This document shows, in pieces, positions 1-7,425 of a DNA stretch of 7,774 bases (the first letter of the stretch is position 1; each line of letters begins with the position of its first letter). The position numbers were made by a program, and so were the translations under genes. This DNA comes from Bacillota bacterium. Its GTDB lineage: Bacteria > Bacillota > Clostridia > Acetivibrionales > DTU013. The notes under the pieces were generated by a model that saw nothing but the letters and a program-made list of their open reading frames with translations, had not been told where the DNA came from and did not search any database. The stretch covers positions 1-7,774 of the forward strand of contig JAEYON010000152.1 in NCBI GenBank assembly GCA_023411645.1. Direction: 5' to 3'.

Positions 1-19
1 AATGTTGTTGCGATAATTG

Positions 20-49
20 TTGTGCTTGTATGTTGAAATAGAGTATAAT
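20..49 (+). promoter_or_regulatory. Probable sigma-A promoter of the liv operon
   Basis: A perfect -10 hexamer TATAAT lies at 44-49. The best -35 candidate is TTGTGC at 20-25 with an 18-bp spacer; it keeps only the TTG of the consensus. Transcription would start near 56, leaving a leader of about 50 nt before the first ATG. It is the only good promoter-like match upstream of the binding-protein gene. The -10 is convincing and the -35 is weak, so an activator may assist; this is inference. Confidence 0.55.
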
Positions 50-63
50 ACTAGAATAAAGTG

Positions 64-85
64 TCCTGATCTAACGGTTACAGGA
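64..85 (+). other. Small inverted repeat in the livJ leader
   Basis: TCCTG (64-68) and CAGGA (81-85) are complementary, and between them TAACGGTTA (72-80) is a 9-nt palindrome. The element falls just downstream of the predicted transcription start and ends 10 nt before the ribosome binding site. It could be an operator or a short 5' RNA hairpin. The arms are only 5 bp, so chance is a real possibility. Confidence 0.25.
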
Positions 86-108
86 TCAAAATTACAGGAG
101 GGGAAAGT

Positions 109-1287
109 ATGAAGAGAATCGCAGTATTTACACTAATTCTGTGTCTTATGGCCATGATGTTCGCTGGCTGCGGTACAGGCACAGCAGGCAATGTTATCAA
201 AATCGGTGTTTATGAACCGTCTTCAGGTGACAACGGTGCCGGTGGCAAACAAGAAGTTCTTGGAATCGAATATGCAAATTCCCTTGTAAACGAAGTTGAA
301 ATTGGCGGGAAGACCTATAAACTTCAGTTGGAAATTGTCGATAATGAATCTTCCAACGATAAGGGTCCATCTGCTGCGGCTGCTCTCGTCAGTGCAAAAT
401 GCTCCATTGTTCTTGGGTCTTATGGATCAGGTGTTTCCATCGCTGCCAGCGACGTTTTCGGAAACGCAGGAATTCCGGTTATTGGTGTATCCTGTACCAA
501 TCCGCAGGTAACCGAAGGCAACACTCATTATTTCCGAATTTGTTACCTTGATCCCTTCCAGGGAACTGTCCTTGCCAACTTTGCTGTTGACGAATTTAAA
601 GCAAAAACAGCATACATATTGACCAAGCTTGGCGATGATTATTCAGTCGGCCTGGGCAATTATTTCAAACAGGCGTTCAAAGACCTTGGCGGCACTGTGG
701 TAGAAGAAAGCTTCCAGGAAGGTAACAGCGATTTTACAGCTTACCTGACTACTGCTGTGAACTCCGGCGCAGATGTAATTTTCGCTCCGACCTCAACCGA
801 GGCAGCTTCACTGATAATTGGCCAGGCGGCATCTCAGGGTATCAATATTCCGCTGCTGGCAGGCGATACCTGGGACAGCTCGGTTATATTGGATGCAGCA
901 AAGGGCTCTAACCTTGAAGTCTGTGTATCAACCTTCTTTGATGAGGGTGATGATTCCGCAGCAGGCGCAGAGTTTGTAACCGGCTTTAAAAAATGGCTGA
1001 ATGCCGATTCTACGAAGCTCCAGAACAACGGCGGAAATGATATCGTAGCTGCTGTTTCCGCTCTGGGCTTTGACGCTTATATGACTGCGGTGGAGGCCAT
1101 TAAGGCTGCCGGAACCGCTGATTCCAAAAAGATCAATGAGGTTCTGTGGGATGTAACCTATAGCGGCGTTACCGGCGATATCGCATTTGATGATATTGGC
1201 GACGCAATCCGTGATGTCGCATACATCAAGAAAGCTAACACTGCTGATGCTTCATGGAACTTTGTTGCCATACAGAGTGTAAAGTAA
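109..1287 (+). CDS. livJ: Branched-chain amino acid ABC transporter substrate-binding lipoprotein (LivJ-like)
   Basis: Extracellular solute receptor that captures an amino acid, probably Leu/Ile/Val or a related substrate, and delivers it to the LivHM channel. The 392-residue product starts with a lipoprotein signal: Lys-Arg at 2-3, a hydrophobic core, and FAGC with Cys21 as the lipidated residue. Phe at -3 is less usual than Leu. The mature part begins like family members (IKIGVYEPSSG, 30-40) and continues through two lobes of a type I periplasmic-binding fold. The segment GSYGSGVS (103-110) and the following GIPVIGVSCTNP (121-132) match the ligand-cleft region of LivJ/LivK-type proteins. 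Length is normal for the family. The start is set by AGGAGGGG at 96-103, 5 nt from the ATG. Family and linkage to livHMGF are secure. Exact substrate is not, since related receptors also bind amides, urea or other amino acids. Confidence 0.93.
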   Translation: MKRIAVFTLILCLMAMMFAGCGTGTAGNVIKIGVYEPSSGDNGAGGKQEVLGIEYANSLVNEVEIGGKTYKLQLEIVDNESSNDKGPSAAAALVSAKCSIVLGSYGSGVSIAASDVFGNAGIPVIGVSCTNPQVTEGNTHYFRICYLDPFQGTVLANFAVDEFKAKTAYILTKLGDDYSVGLGNYFKQAFKDLGGTVVEESFQEGNSDFTAYLTTAVNSGADVIFAPTSTEAASLIIGQAASQGINIPLLAGDTWDSSVILDAAKGSNLEVCVSTFFDEGDDSAAGAEFVTGFKKWLNADSTKLQNNGGNDIVAAVSALGFDAYMTAVEAIKAAGTADSKKINEVLWDVTYSGVTGDIAFDDIGDAIRDVAYIKKANTADASWNFVAIQSVK

Positions 1288-1315
1288 AGAATTTTTATCG
1301 ATCAAACAAGAAAGC

Positions 1316-1351
1316 GCGGGGGCGCTATGCCCCCGCATCATTCTTTTTCTT
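1316..1351 (+). terminator. Intercistronic stem-loop, probable partial terminator
   Basis: A perfect 8-bp GC stem, GCGGGGGC (1316-1323) with GCCCCCGC (1329-1336), has a 5-nt loop. It is followed after seven bases by TTTTTCTT (1344-1351). The T tract is interrupted and offset, so termination is probably incomplete. The stem lies 28 nt after the binding-protein stop codon, a common arrangement in ABC importer operons that keeps receptor mRNA abundant relative to permease mRNA, either by partial termination or by protecting the upstream 3' end. No convincing promoter lies between it and livH, which favours read-through. Confidence 0.7.
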
Positions 1352-1375
1352 AGCTCGTCAGACACTTTGGGTTAC

Positions 1376-1426
1376 CTCGAAAAGAGAATGTCTCCTTCAT
1401 TCGATTTGCCGGGGAATCTTTTCGAG
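1376..1426 (+). promoter_or_regulatory. Inverted repeat in the livH leader with an anti-SD-like loop
   Basis: CTCGAAAAGA (1376-1385) and TCTTTTCGAG (1417-1426) form a perfect 10-bp inverted repeat. Inside it, GAATG (1386-1390) pairs with CATTC (1398-1402), stacked directly on the left arm and exposing the 7-nt loop TCTCCTT, which resembles an anti-Shine-Dalgarno sequence. No T run follows, so it is not a standard terminator. Its position between the terminator-like stem and the livH ribosome binding site suggests a role in RNA stability or in translation of livHMGF. That role is inference. A DNA operator is an alternative. Confidence 0.5.
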
Positions 1427-1436
1427 ATAGCCGCAA

Positions 1437-1451
1437 AATGGAGGATCCATT
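1437..1451 (+). promoter_or_regulatory. livH ribosome binding site enclosed in a hairpin
   Basis: The Shine-Dalgarno sequence GGAGG (1440-1444) lies 7 nt before the livH ATG. It sits within AATGGA-GGA-TCCATT, a perfect 6-bp stem with a 3-nt loop that ends at the base before the start codon. The sequestration is visible in the sequence. Whether the hairpin forms in the cell or limits translation is not known. Confidence 0.5.
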
Positions 1452-2336
1452 ATGGAATTTATAAACGAAAATTTGCCGTATATACTTGCAGGCATTTCAG
1501 TCGGCGGTCAGTACGCATTGATCGCTGTCGGCTATACGATGGTATACGGAATACTCAGGCTGATTAACTTTGCCCATGGCGACATCTTTATGGTTGCGGG
1601 CTTTATGATGGTTTATCTTTCAGCTACGCTTCCGCTTCCGGTTGCAATCGTGGCAGTCATCCTCCTTACGGTTCTTCTGGGATTTGTTGTTGAGCGGGTG
1701 GCCTACAAACCGCTGCGCAGCGCCCCGCGTATGTCTATCATGATCAGCGCTATCGGCGTATCATATTTACTGCAAAACTGTGCGTGGTATATAACGAGCG
1801 GTCTGGCGAAGCAGTACCCGACAATTCCCTGGATCAGTGACTCCATCAGGATCGGCTCTGCGACTACCAAGATCGTCACCGTTGTCACACCTTTTCTCAC
1901 CATCGCTCTGGTCATCGCTCTGGTTCTGCTTATAAAGTATACCAAGATTGGCATGGCAATGCGCGCCGTATCCAGGGATTTTGAAACAGGCCGTCTGATG
2001 GGGATCAAGATTAACTCCGTGATCAGCGTGACGTTTCTTATAGGTTCACTCCTTGCTGCTGTAGGTTCACTGCTGTATTTTTCAAACTACACGACCGTCA
2101 CACCAACGGCCGGTTCCATGCCGGGGCTCAAGGCTTTCGTTGCAGCGGTTTTCGGCGGCATCGGGAGTATACCGGGCGCAGTTATCGGCGCCTTTATCAT
2201 CGGTATTTGCGAGACAATTATCAAGGGCCTTGGGTGGACAACCTTTTCGGATGCCTTTACCTTTGCGCTTCTTATTATCATTCTTGTCGCCAAGCCAACA
2301 GGGCTTTTCGGCGAAAAATCTACGGATAAGGTATAG
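1452..2336 (+). CDS. livH: Branched-chain amino acid ABC transporter permease LivH
   Basis: First of the two membrane subunits forming the translocation path of the importer. The 294-residue protein is almost wholly hydrophobic, with about eight predicted membrane segments (roughly 10-32, 37-57, 60-80, 94-113, 141-161, 188-210, 224-254 and 264-281). Family hallmarks are GGQYALIAVGYTMVYGILRL (18-37) and INFAHGDIFMVAGF (38-51) near the N terminus, the cytoplasmic stretch KIGMAMRAV (165-173), and FGGIGSIPGAVIGAF (234-248), which corresponds to the loop contacting the ATPases. Length is normal for LivH. The start is fixed by GGAGG 7 nt upstream, although that site is in a hairpin. livM follows after only 8 nt, so the two are very likely co-transcribed and translationally coupled. 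Assignment to the LivH family is firm; substrate is inferred from the operon. Confidence 0.95.
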   Translation: MEFINENLPYILAGISVGGQYALIAVGYTMVYGILRLINFAHGDIFMVAGFMMVYLSATLPLPVAIVAVILLTVLLGFVVERVAYKPLRSAPRMSIMISAIGVSYLLQNCAWYITSGLAKQYPTIPWISDSIRIGSATTKIVTVVTPFLTIALVIALVLLIKYTKIGMAMRAVSRDFETGRLMGIKINSVISVTFLIGSLLAAVGSLLYFSNYTTVTPTAGSMPGLKAFVAAVFGGIGSIPGAVIGAFIIGICETIIKGLGWTTFSDAFTFALLIIILVAKPTGLFGEKSTDKV

Positions 2337-2340
2337 GTGG
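2335..2340 (+). promoter_or_regulatory. livM ribosome binding site overlapping the livH stop codon
   Basis: AGGTGG begins inside the livH TAG stop (2334-2336) and lies 4 nt before the livM ATG at 2345. Terminating ribosomes on livH would therefore be delivered to the livM start, consistent with coupled synthesis of the two permease subunits. A second in-frame ATG at 2351 would have a spacing of 10 nt, so the exact start is uncertain by two codons. Confidence 0.6.
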
Positions 2341-2344
2341 TGAT

Positions 2345-3421
2345 ATGGATATGAAAAAGAAAACAATACTTTCCGCCATCCTCATCGTGGCTCTGCTGGT
2401 TGTTTTATATGTGTTGGAAAAACTGCTTCCGGCTTCCTCCATGCTTTTCGTGGTGCTCAAAAAAGGTGCTATTTATGCCCTTGTTGCTGTGTCGTTAAAC
2501 CTATTAAGCGGTTTTACAGGGCTGTTCTCACTGGGACATGCGGGATTTATGCTCATCGGTGCGTACACCTATGCCATATTTACCATACCTATGGCGTCTC
2601 GTGCGGCGGTATATCAATACTTTGATGGCGGTATTATTCGATTTACCGTTCCGGTATTTGCCGCAATTATTATGGCTGGAATTGCTGCCGCTATTTTTGC
2701 CTTTCTGATCGGCTTGCCGGTGCTTAGATTAAAAAGTGACTATCTTGCCATTGCAACACTGGGATTTGCAGAGATTATCCGGGCATTCTTTCAGTGGGAC
2801 AAGCTTGGACCGATCACAAACGGTTCTAACCTGCTTCGCAAGTTTCCGGTTTTCAACACCGTGCTTTTTCCGTTTATTGTTGCCGGTGTTTGTATAGCGG
2901 TCATCATGCTTCTGATAAATTCCTCCTACGGACGTGCCTTTAAGGCGATCCGTGACGATGAGATTGCAGCAGAAGCGATGGGTATTAACCTTGCAAAGCA
3001 TAAGCAGCTTGCGTTCGTTATAAGTTCGTTTTTTGCCGGAGTGGGTGGTGCTTTATTGGCAATGTATCAGACAACGGTGCAGGCTTCAGCATTCAAGTCT
3101 GCCATGACATATGAAATACTCCTGATCGTAGTTATAGGGGGCATGGGATCAGTGACGGGAAGCTGTATATCCTCGTTTTTATTCATTGCGGCAAGCGAAT
3201 GGTGGCTTCGGTTTTTGGATGCTGAGACCATTATCGGAGGATTTCAGCTGCCGCTGATGCGCTCAGGCTTCAGAAAGGTCGTTTTTTCAGTCATCATTAT
3301 GATCGTCGTGCTGTTCTATCAAAGAGGGATTATGGGCACGAGGGAGTTTTCCATTGAAGCCTTATCCAGGTTCCTCAGGAAAGTATTCAGCAAAAAGGAA
3401 AAGGATGTGGCTACAAAATGA
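2345..3421 (+). CDS. livM: Branched-chain amino acid ABC transporter permease LivM
   Basis: Second membrane subunit of the importer, pairing with LivH. The 358-residue protein has a basic start (KKK at 4-6), a first hydrophobic segment at about 8-24, and the LivM signature SLNLLSGFTGLFSLGHAGFM (50-69). Further family features are LRLKSDYLAIATLGFAEIIR (127-146), GRAFKAIRDDEIAAEAMGIN (196-215) and GGMGSVTG (265-272), the last equivalent to the ATPase-contact loop. The charged tail from about 344 (KVFSKKEKDVATK) is cytoplasmic. Length is in the usual range for LivM, with some extra residues around 83-98 between membrane segments. The stop overlaps the livG start as ATGA, indicating translational coupling. 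The assignment is firm. Confidence 0.95.
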   Translation: MDMKKKTILSAILIVALLVVLYVLEKLLPASSMLFVVLKKGAIYALVAVSLNLLSGFTGLFSLGHAGFMLIGAYTYAIFTIPMASRAAVYQYFDGGIIRFTVPVFAAIIMAGIAAAIFAFLIGLPVLRLKSDYLAIATLGFAEIIRAFFQWDKLGPITNGSNLLRKFPVFNTVLFPFIVAGVCIAVIMLLINSSYGRAFKAIRDDEIAAEAMGINLAKHKQLAFVISSFFAGVGGALLAMYQTTVQASAFKSAMTYEILLIVVIGGMGSVTGSCISSFLFIAASEWWLRFLDAETIIGGFQLPLMRSGFRKVVFSVIIMIVVLFYQRGIMGTREFSIEALSRFLRKVFSKKEKDVATK

Positions 3422-4266
3422 CAGAGAACATTCTTCATGTTGAAAACGTTACAATGCAGTTTGGAGGCGTTATTGCCGTAAACAATCTGTCCATTGATGT
3501 TAACCGGGGAGAGATCGTTGCTCTGATTGGTCCAAATGGAGCGGGAAAAACAACAATGTTCAATTGCATTACCGGTGTGTATGAACCAACGAACGGAAGC
3601 ATCAGCTTTTACGGGAAAACGATCATATCTAACCATCCAAAGGGCAAAATGAAAAAGCTGTATGTGGGCGAAAATAATGGCCTATATCCGAAGGTCATCA
3701 ACCCGACGCCGGACCAAATCACAAAGCTGGGTATCGCTAGGACATTTCAGAATATCAGGCTGTTCAAGAGCCTTACGGTATTGGAAAACGTGCTGATAGC
3801 AAAACACATGCGCGCCAGGCAGAATGTGCTTACAGCTGCCTTTCACATTAACCATCGCGAGGAGAAGCGTATTAGGGAGGAGAGCCTTGCCCTTCTGGAG
3901 GAGCAGGGACTGCTGCAATATAAGGATGATGTGGCAAGTAGTCTTCCATATGGATTTCAGCGACGTTTGGAGATTTCAAGGGCGATGGCCACTGAACCGT
4001 CGCTACTGCTGCTCGATGAGCCTGCGGCCGGCATGAACCCGCAGGAGACCCAGGAGCTTGCAGAATTCATTGTCCAGCTCAGGGACAAATATGAAGGAAA
4101 ACTATCGATTTTATTAATAGAGCATCATATGGATCTGGTCATGCGAATATCCGAGCGCATATATGTAATGGATTTTGGAAAGCTTATCGCCCAGGGTACG
4201 TCAGCCGAGATTCAAAATAATCAACGTGTTATCGAAGCATATCTGGGGGTGGCTGACGATGCTTAA
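3418..4266 (+). CDS. livG: Branched-chain amino acid ABC transporter ATP-binding protein LivG
   Basis: One of the two ATPases that energise uptake from the cytoplasmic face. In the 282-residue protein the Walker A motif is GPNGAGKT (38-45), the Q-loop Gln is 111 in ARTFQNIRLF, the signature region is LPYGFQRRLEISRA (176-189), Walker B is LLLLDEP (196-202) with Glu201 as catalytic base, and His236 in IEHHMD is the H-loop. The tail VIEAYLG (271-277) is typical of LivG. Relative to the shorter LivG of E. coli as I recall it, there appears to be an insertion of about 25 residues near 70-98, between Walker A and the Q-loop. The start overlaps the livM stop by 4 nt, with AAGGA-type sequence upstream. 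All catalytic motifs are intact, so an active ATPase is expected. Confidence 0.95.
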   Translation: MTENILHVENVTMQFGGVIAVNNLSIDVNRGEIVALIGPNGAGKTTMFNCITGVYEPTNGSISFYGKTIISNHPKGKMKKLYVGENNGLYPKVINPTPDQITKLGIARTFQNIRLFKSLTVLENVLIAKHMRARQNVLTAAFHINHREEKRIREESLALLEEQGLLQYKDDVASSLPYGFQRRLEISRAMATEPSLLLLDEPAAGMNPQETQELAEFIVQLRDKYEGKLSILLIEHHMDLVMRISERIYVMDFGKLIAQGTSAEIQNNQRVIEAYLGVADDA

Positions 4267-4957
4267 GATCAACGATTTAATGGTAAATTACGGCGGTATT
4301 GAAGCCGTTAAGGGCATCTCCTTTGAAGTGCCGGAAAACAGCATTGTCACATTAATCGGCGCAAACGGCGCCGGAAAGAGCACAACGCTGCGTACCATTG
4401 CCGGACTGCTAAGACCAGGCAGCGGAAGAATCGAATTTATGGGAGAGGATATCACAGGCAAGGATGCGGCAATGATCGTATCGCGGGGGATAACGCTGGT
4501 GCCTGAGGGCAGAAGGATATTTCCCGATCTAACGGTGTTGGAGAATCTGCGGATCGGCGCATATCTCAGGAAGGATGATTTGCGTGACGACCTTAATCGT
4601 GTATATGACCTGTTCCCTCGTTTGAAGGAGCGTTCATGGCAGCTTGGGGGCACGCTGTCAGGCGGCGAGCAGCAGATGCTTGCTGTGGCCAGAGCCCTGA
4701 TGAGCCGTCCGAAGCTGATGATGATGGATGAGCCATCTCTGGGACTCGCTCCTCTTGTCGTTCGGGGGATATTTGATATTATCCGGGAAATCCACAGAGA
4801 GGGCGTTACTATCCTCCTGATTGAGCAAAACGCAAACATGGCGCTCAAGACAGCCGATATCGGCTATGTTATGGAGACCGGGCGTATAACTCTTTCAGGC
4901 TCCGGATCGGAGCTGCTGGTGAATGAGGATGTGAAGGCGGCGTATCTGGGGACTTGA
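4259..4957 (+). CDS. livF: Branched-chain amino acid ABC transporter ATP-binding protein LivF
   Basis: Second ATPase of the importer, forming a heterodimer with LivG. The 232-residue product begins MLKINDLMVNYGGIEAVKGI, the normal LivF N terminus. The frame is open further upstream to an ATG at 4175, but those 28 codons lie wholly inside livG. The start at 4259 is preceded by a G-rich site, GGGGGTGG (4245-4252), and overlaps livG by 8 nt. Motifs are Walker A GANGAGKS (34-41), VPEGRRIFP (81-89) with the family-typical Glu in place of the Q-loop Gln, signature LSGGEQQM (133-140), Walker B LMMMDEP (153-159), and IEQN (188-191), where LivF normally has Gln in place of the H-loop His. Length is standard. 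It is the last gene of the operon, ending 48 nt from the convergent peptidase gene. Confidence 0.95.
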   Translation: MLKINDLMVNYGGIEAVKGISFEVPENSIVTLIGANGAGKSTTLRTIAGLLRPGSGRIEFMGEDITGKDAAMIVSRGITLVPEGRRIFPDLTVLENLRIGAYLRKDDLRDDLNRVYDLFPRLKERSWQLGGTLSGGEQQMLAVARALMSRPKLMMMDEPSLGLAPLVVRGIFDIIREIHREGVTILLIEQNANMALKTADIGYVMETGRITLSGSGSELLVNEDVKAAYLGT

Positions 4958-5005
4958 TCTGATTGAGGGGACATAATTGGATTTTGGAAAGTAGTCCGGT
5001 CAGTT

Positions 5006-7255
5006 TCAATCATCCGCTTTAAAGTTTATTTCACCGTTTTCATTAATGGTGAATACCGCGCAGTCGGTGTAAAGGGATTTCCCGAAGATGTCGTCGATCT
5101 GGAAGGAATAATAATAGTCGCCGACAAACAAATAGTCCTCTATGATCTCGGGACTGTTACTGAAAACGTACTCTTCACCAAAGTATTCATCCACAATTCC
5201 GGTGGATCGGGTAAAGGTATAATATCTGGGGGTGATAATATCACCCCTTTTCAGTTTTACGATTTCTCTGGCTGCTTCTCCTGTTAACTCGTCGATACCC
5301 TCCCAGGCGCCGATTATTTCCATGGAATAATTCTCCCCATCCACATAATTCATTCGTATTCTGAGATTTGTTGCCTTACCGTTTAAGAAAACGGGGGAGG
5401 TATAAATATTGTAATCTCCGGACTGTTCTACGACATACGTTGCCAGAGGTTGGCCATCCGGCAGAGCAAACCAGAAGCCGCTGAAATTGTCCGATACTGT
5501 TCCCGTATTCCGGTCAAAGAGGACATTATCGTCCATGCCAAGGTCAATGAATGTATCTGCATCCTCTCCGGCAAGAAAAACAGAGCACATCACAGAGGCA
5601 ACATTGTTAAGAGTATCTTCTGAGATAACAAAGCTGAAGGTTCCTGTGTCGTCGAGCAGGGGAGTCTGCGCAAATGAGATAGAACTGTTCTCTATGTTAA
5701 AATTGTAGTCAGTCGTAGTGCCCTCAAGATAACTCCAATAATCAAATCCTTCTTCCGGCGTTTCATCATAGGAATTCCACCAGTAATCAGAATCTTCGCC
5801 GATCCAGACTTCACCACTATATTCCTCAAGCATGCCATTCCTACTTGCGGCATATGCCAGCTTATCGACAAATGACATATAAAATGGGCTGACACATATG
5901 TTCTTAAATATAGACAGCTCCATCGACCCCTGTATGGAAAGCGGATAGTACAACGACAGTCCCCCGGATTCTGCCTTATTGCTGCCATTTCTCATATATA
6001 CTACGCATTTATCCAGGGCTTCGAGCACCTCTTCCTCTCCGTCTACAAATTCAGATATATTCTCGAGTATGCAGCTAAGGTCAACCATGTTTGTGTAGCC
6101 TTCTGATCTATTGTTACCGCCATAGTTTTCCGCCGCCAGAATGCCCCTGACCATTTCTGATAGTATACGGGTATCGTTGGATGAGGTGTACATGCTCTGT
6201 GCAACCTCATTGAAACTTACAATCAGATCATCGATCATTGAGAGGTCAATACAAGAAAGTGTAGCATCACTTTCACTTCCAATTGCTTTACATGATTCAT
6301 AGAAGGAGTCCGCCACCACTTTTCCTAACGCCGCACCGTCGGCTGAAGGGTTTTCTGCCAGATAACTGCCTATCGCCAAATAATCCCACCCGTAACCGGG
6401 CTCCAGCTCCTGCGAGCCAATCATATATCTTGCGTGAGGGGCAAGAATATTTGCTGTTTCCAGGGTTCCCATCAGGCAGGCATCAAAGCCCAAAAACTCG
6501 AAGGAGTCCGTCATGCCTGCATAGACAGAGGTGAATGCCTTCTCGATTTCTGTTAGTGAAAGACTGTCACGGCTCATTTCATCAAAGCATACGCCGGAGA
6601 TGCTTCCGCCGCCATGATTCCAGAATATCACTCCCATTTTACCGGCAGAATGTTTTTTTGTTCCCCAGCTTAAAAAACTCGCAAGGGTATCCGCGCTTCC
6701 CATATCTGGAAGGGGCTGTTCATCATCCAGAAACATCTCCTGGTTTTGAATGACATACCGTTGGAGCTTCGTGCTGTCAATCGTATCATTTGCCCAGGAG
6801 TTTGTGCCGCCGGTCTGAATAACAAATTTTACGTTATCGGAGCCCTTGGCTTCCAGCATTTGCTGCAGATCCATTGTGGCCAGCCCGGTGCCGTCGCTTT
6901 CAAGATCCGTCCCGCACATATATATAAATATCGTCCAGGTGGATTCTTCACCCATTTTGGTTACAACAGGTCTCGACAAACGAGTTATGGATAGAGAACC
7001 GTCCGGATTGACCGACATTCCCGTACTGCGCTCAGGATCCGAAGCTGTCCCGAAACCGCTGACGCCTGTATTGTTGGACGAATTGCCGCCAGCATTGCCA
7101 CCTGTATTGCCGTGATCATTATGTATATTCGAATCTGCCGAGGTGATTTTTCCGGCAGTTAAATCAGCAATGGTTGCTTCGGAATTATCGCATGCCGACA
7201 GAGTGATAATTAATGTCGTTATCAAAATAAAAGCTAATATTCTTCGAACATTCAT
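5006..7255 (-). CDS. Secreted lipoprotein peptidase of family C11 (clostripain-like)
   Basis: Predicted surface-anchored cysteine peptidase. From the ATG at 7255 (749 residues) the signal peptide is MNVRRI plus a hydrophobic core and the lipobox LSAC, with Cys22 lipidated. A Gly/Asn-rich linker (about 45-66) follows. The peptidase domain runs from about 106 (WTIFIYMCGTDLES) to roughly 450. The catalytic His is 214 in IFWNHGGG, and the catalytic Cys is 260 in GFDACLMGTLE, both matching clostripain and PmC11. C11 enzymes usually prefer Arg/Lys and often self-process; neither can be confirmed here. Residues from about 470 to 749 are acidic and aromatic-rich, look beta-rich, and match nothing I recognise. 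An in-frame ATG at 7267 would add four residues but lacks a Shine-Dalgarno sequence, whereas GGTGG (7261-7265) lies 5 nt before 7255. The gene converges on livF. A role in peptide supply is inference. Confidence 0.88.
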   Translation of the reverse strand: MNVRRILAFILITTLIITLSACDNSEATIADLTAGKITSADSNIHNDHGNTGGNAGGNSSNNTGVSGFGTASDPERSTGMSVNPDGSLSITRLSRPVVTKMGEESTWTIFIYMCGTDLESDGTGLATMDLQQMLEAKGSDNVKFVIQTGGTNSWANDTIDSTKLQRYVIQNQEMFLDDEQPLPDMGSADTLASFLSWGTKKHSAGKMGVIFWNHGGGSISGVCFDEMSRDSLSLTEIEKAFTSVYAGMTDSFEFLGFDACLMGTLETANILAPHARYMIGSQELEPGYGWDYLAIGSYLAENPSADGAALGKVVADSFYESCKAIGSESDATLSCIDLSMIDDLIVSFNEVAQSMYTSSNDTRILSEMVRGILAAENYGGNNRSEGYTNMVDLSCILENISEFVDGEEEVLEALDKCVVYMRNGSNKAESGGLSLYYPLSIQGSMELSIFKNICVSPFYMSFVDKLAYAASRNGMLEEYSGEVWIGEDSDYWWNSYDETPEEGFDYWSYLEGTTTDYNFNIENSSISFAQTPLLDDTGTFSFVISEDTLNNVASVMCSVFLAGEDADTFIDLGMDDNVLFDRNTGTVSDNFSGFWFALPDGQPLATYVVEQSGDYNIYTSPVFLNGKATNLRIRMNYVDGENYSMEIIGAWEGIDELTGEAAREIVKLKRGDIITPRYYTFTRSTGIVDEYFGEEYVFSNSPEIIEDYLFVGDYYYSFQIDDIFGKSLYTDCAVFTINENGEINFKADD

Positions 7256-7305
7256 TTTTGCCACCATTGGATAACTTAGTTTGTGCTCGTACGGTAATCA
7301 ATACC

Positions 7306-7333
7306 ATTATATACAATGACGAAATTGTGTCCA
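7306..7333 (-). promoter_or_regulatory. Probable sigma-A promoter of the C11 peptidase gene
   Basis: On the minus strand, TGGACA (7333-7328) and a perfect TATAAT (7311-7306) are separated by 16 bp. The predicted start near 7299 gives a leader of about 44 nt to the preferred ATG. The spacer holds a perfect inverted repeat, ACAAT (7313-7317) with ATTGT (7324-7328), and GGTA/TACC (7293-7296, 7302-7305) flanks the start point. Either could be a repressor site. A separate perfect TTGACA at 7355-7350 has no well-placed -10. Confidence 0.6.
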
Positions 7334-7425
7334 CTATTTTTTATATCTGTGTCAAGCCTTATTAATATAGCGGTCTGACTTTTATATCAGCAGTTGGGAG
7401 GGACAGCAAACCACCGTACCTTCTG

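Noticed and set aside
1367..1567. 66-codon open frame across the livH leader
   Set aside because: It overlaps livH in another frame, lacks a ribosome binding site, and covers the inverted repeats better explained as RNA structure.
3943..3984. Non-canonical LivG signature LPYGFQRR
   Set aside because: LPYG followed by a variable residue and QRRLEI is within normal variation for LivG; the motif is not degenerate.
4175..4258. Upstream extension of livF by 28 codons
   Set aside because: The extra codons lie wholly inside livG, and the LivF family begins at the MLKINDL start, which has a G-rich ribosome binding site.
4499..4831. LivF lacks the Q-loop Gln and H-loop His
   Set aside because: VPEGRR and EQN are the usual LivF forms, so this does not indicate an inactive ATPase.
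4288..4848. 186-codon open frame on the minus strand opposite livF
   Set aside because: It is a shadow of livF, which has every ABC ATPase motif in order. The antisense translation is Ser/Arg/Ile-rich with no recognisable domain.
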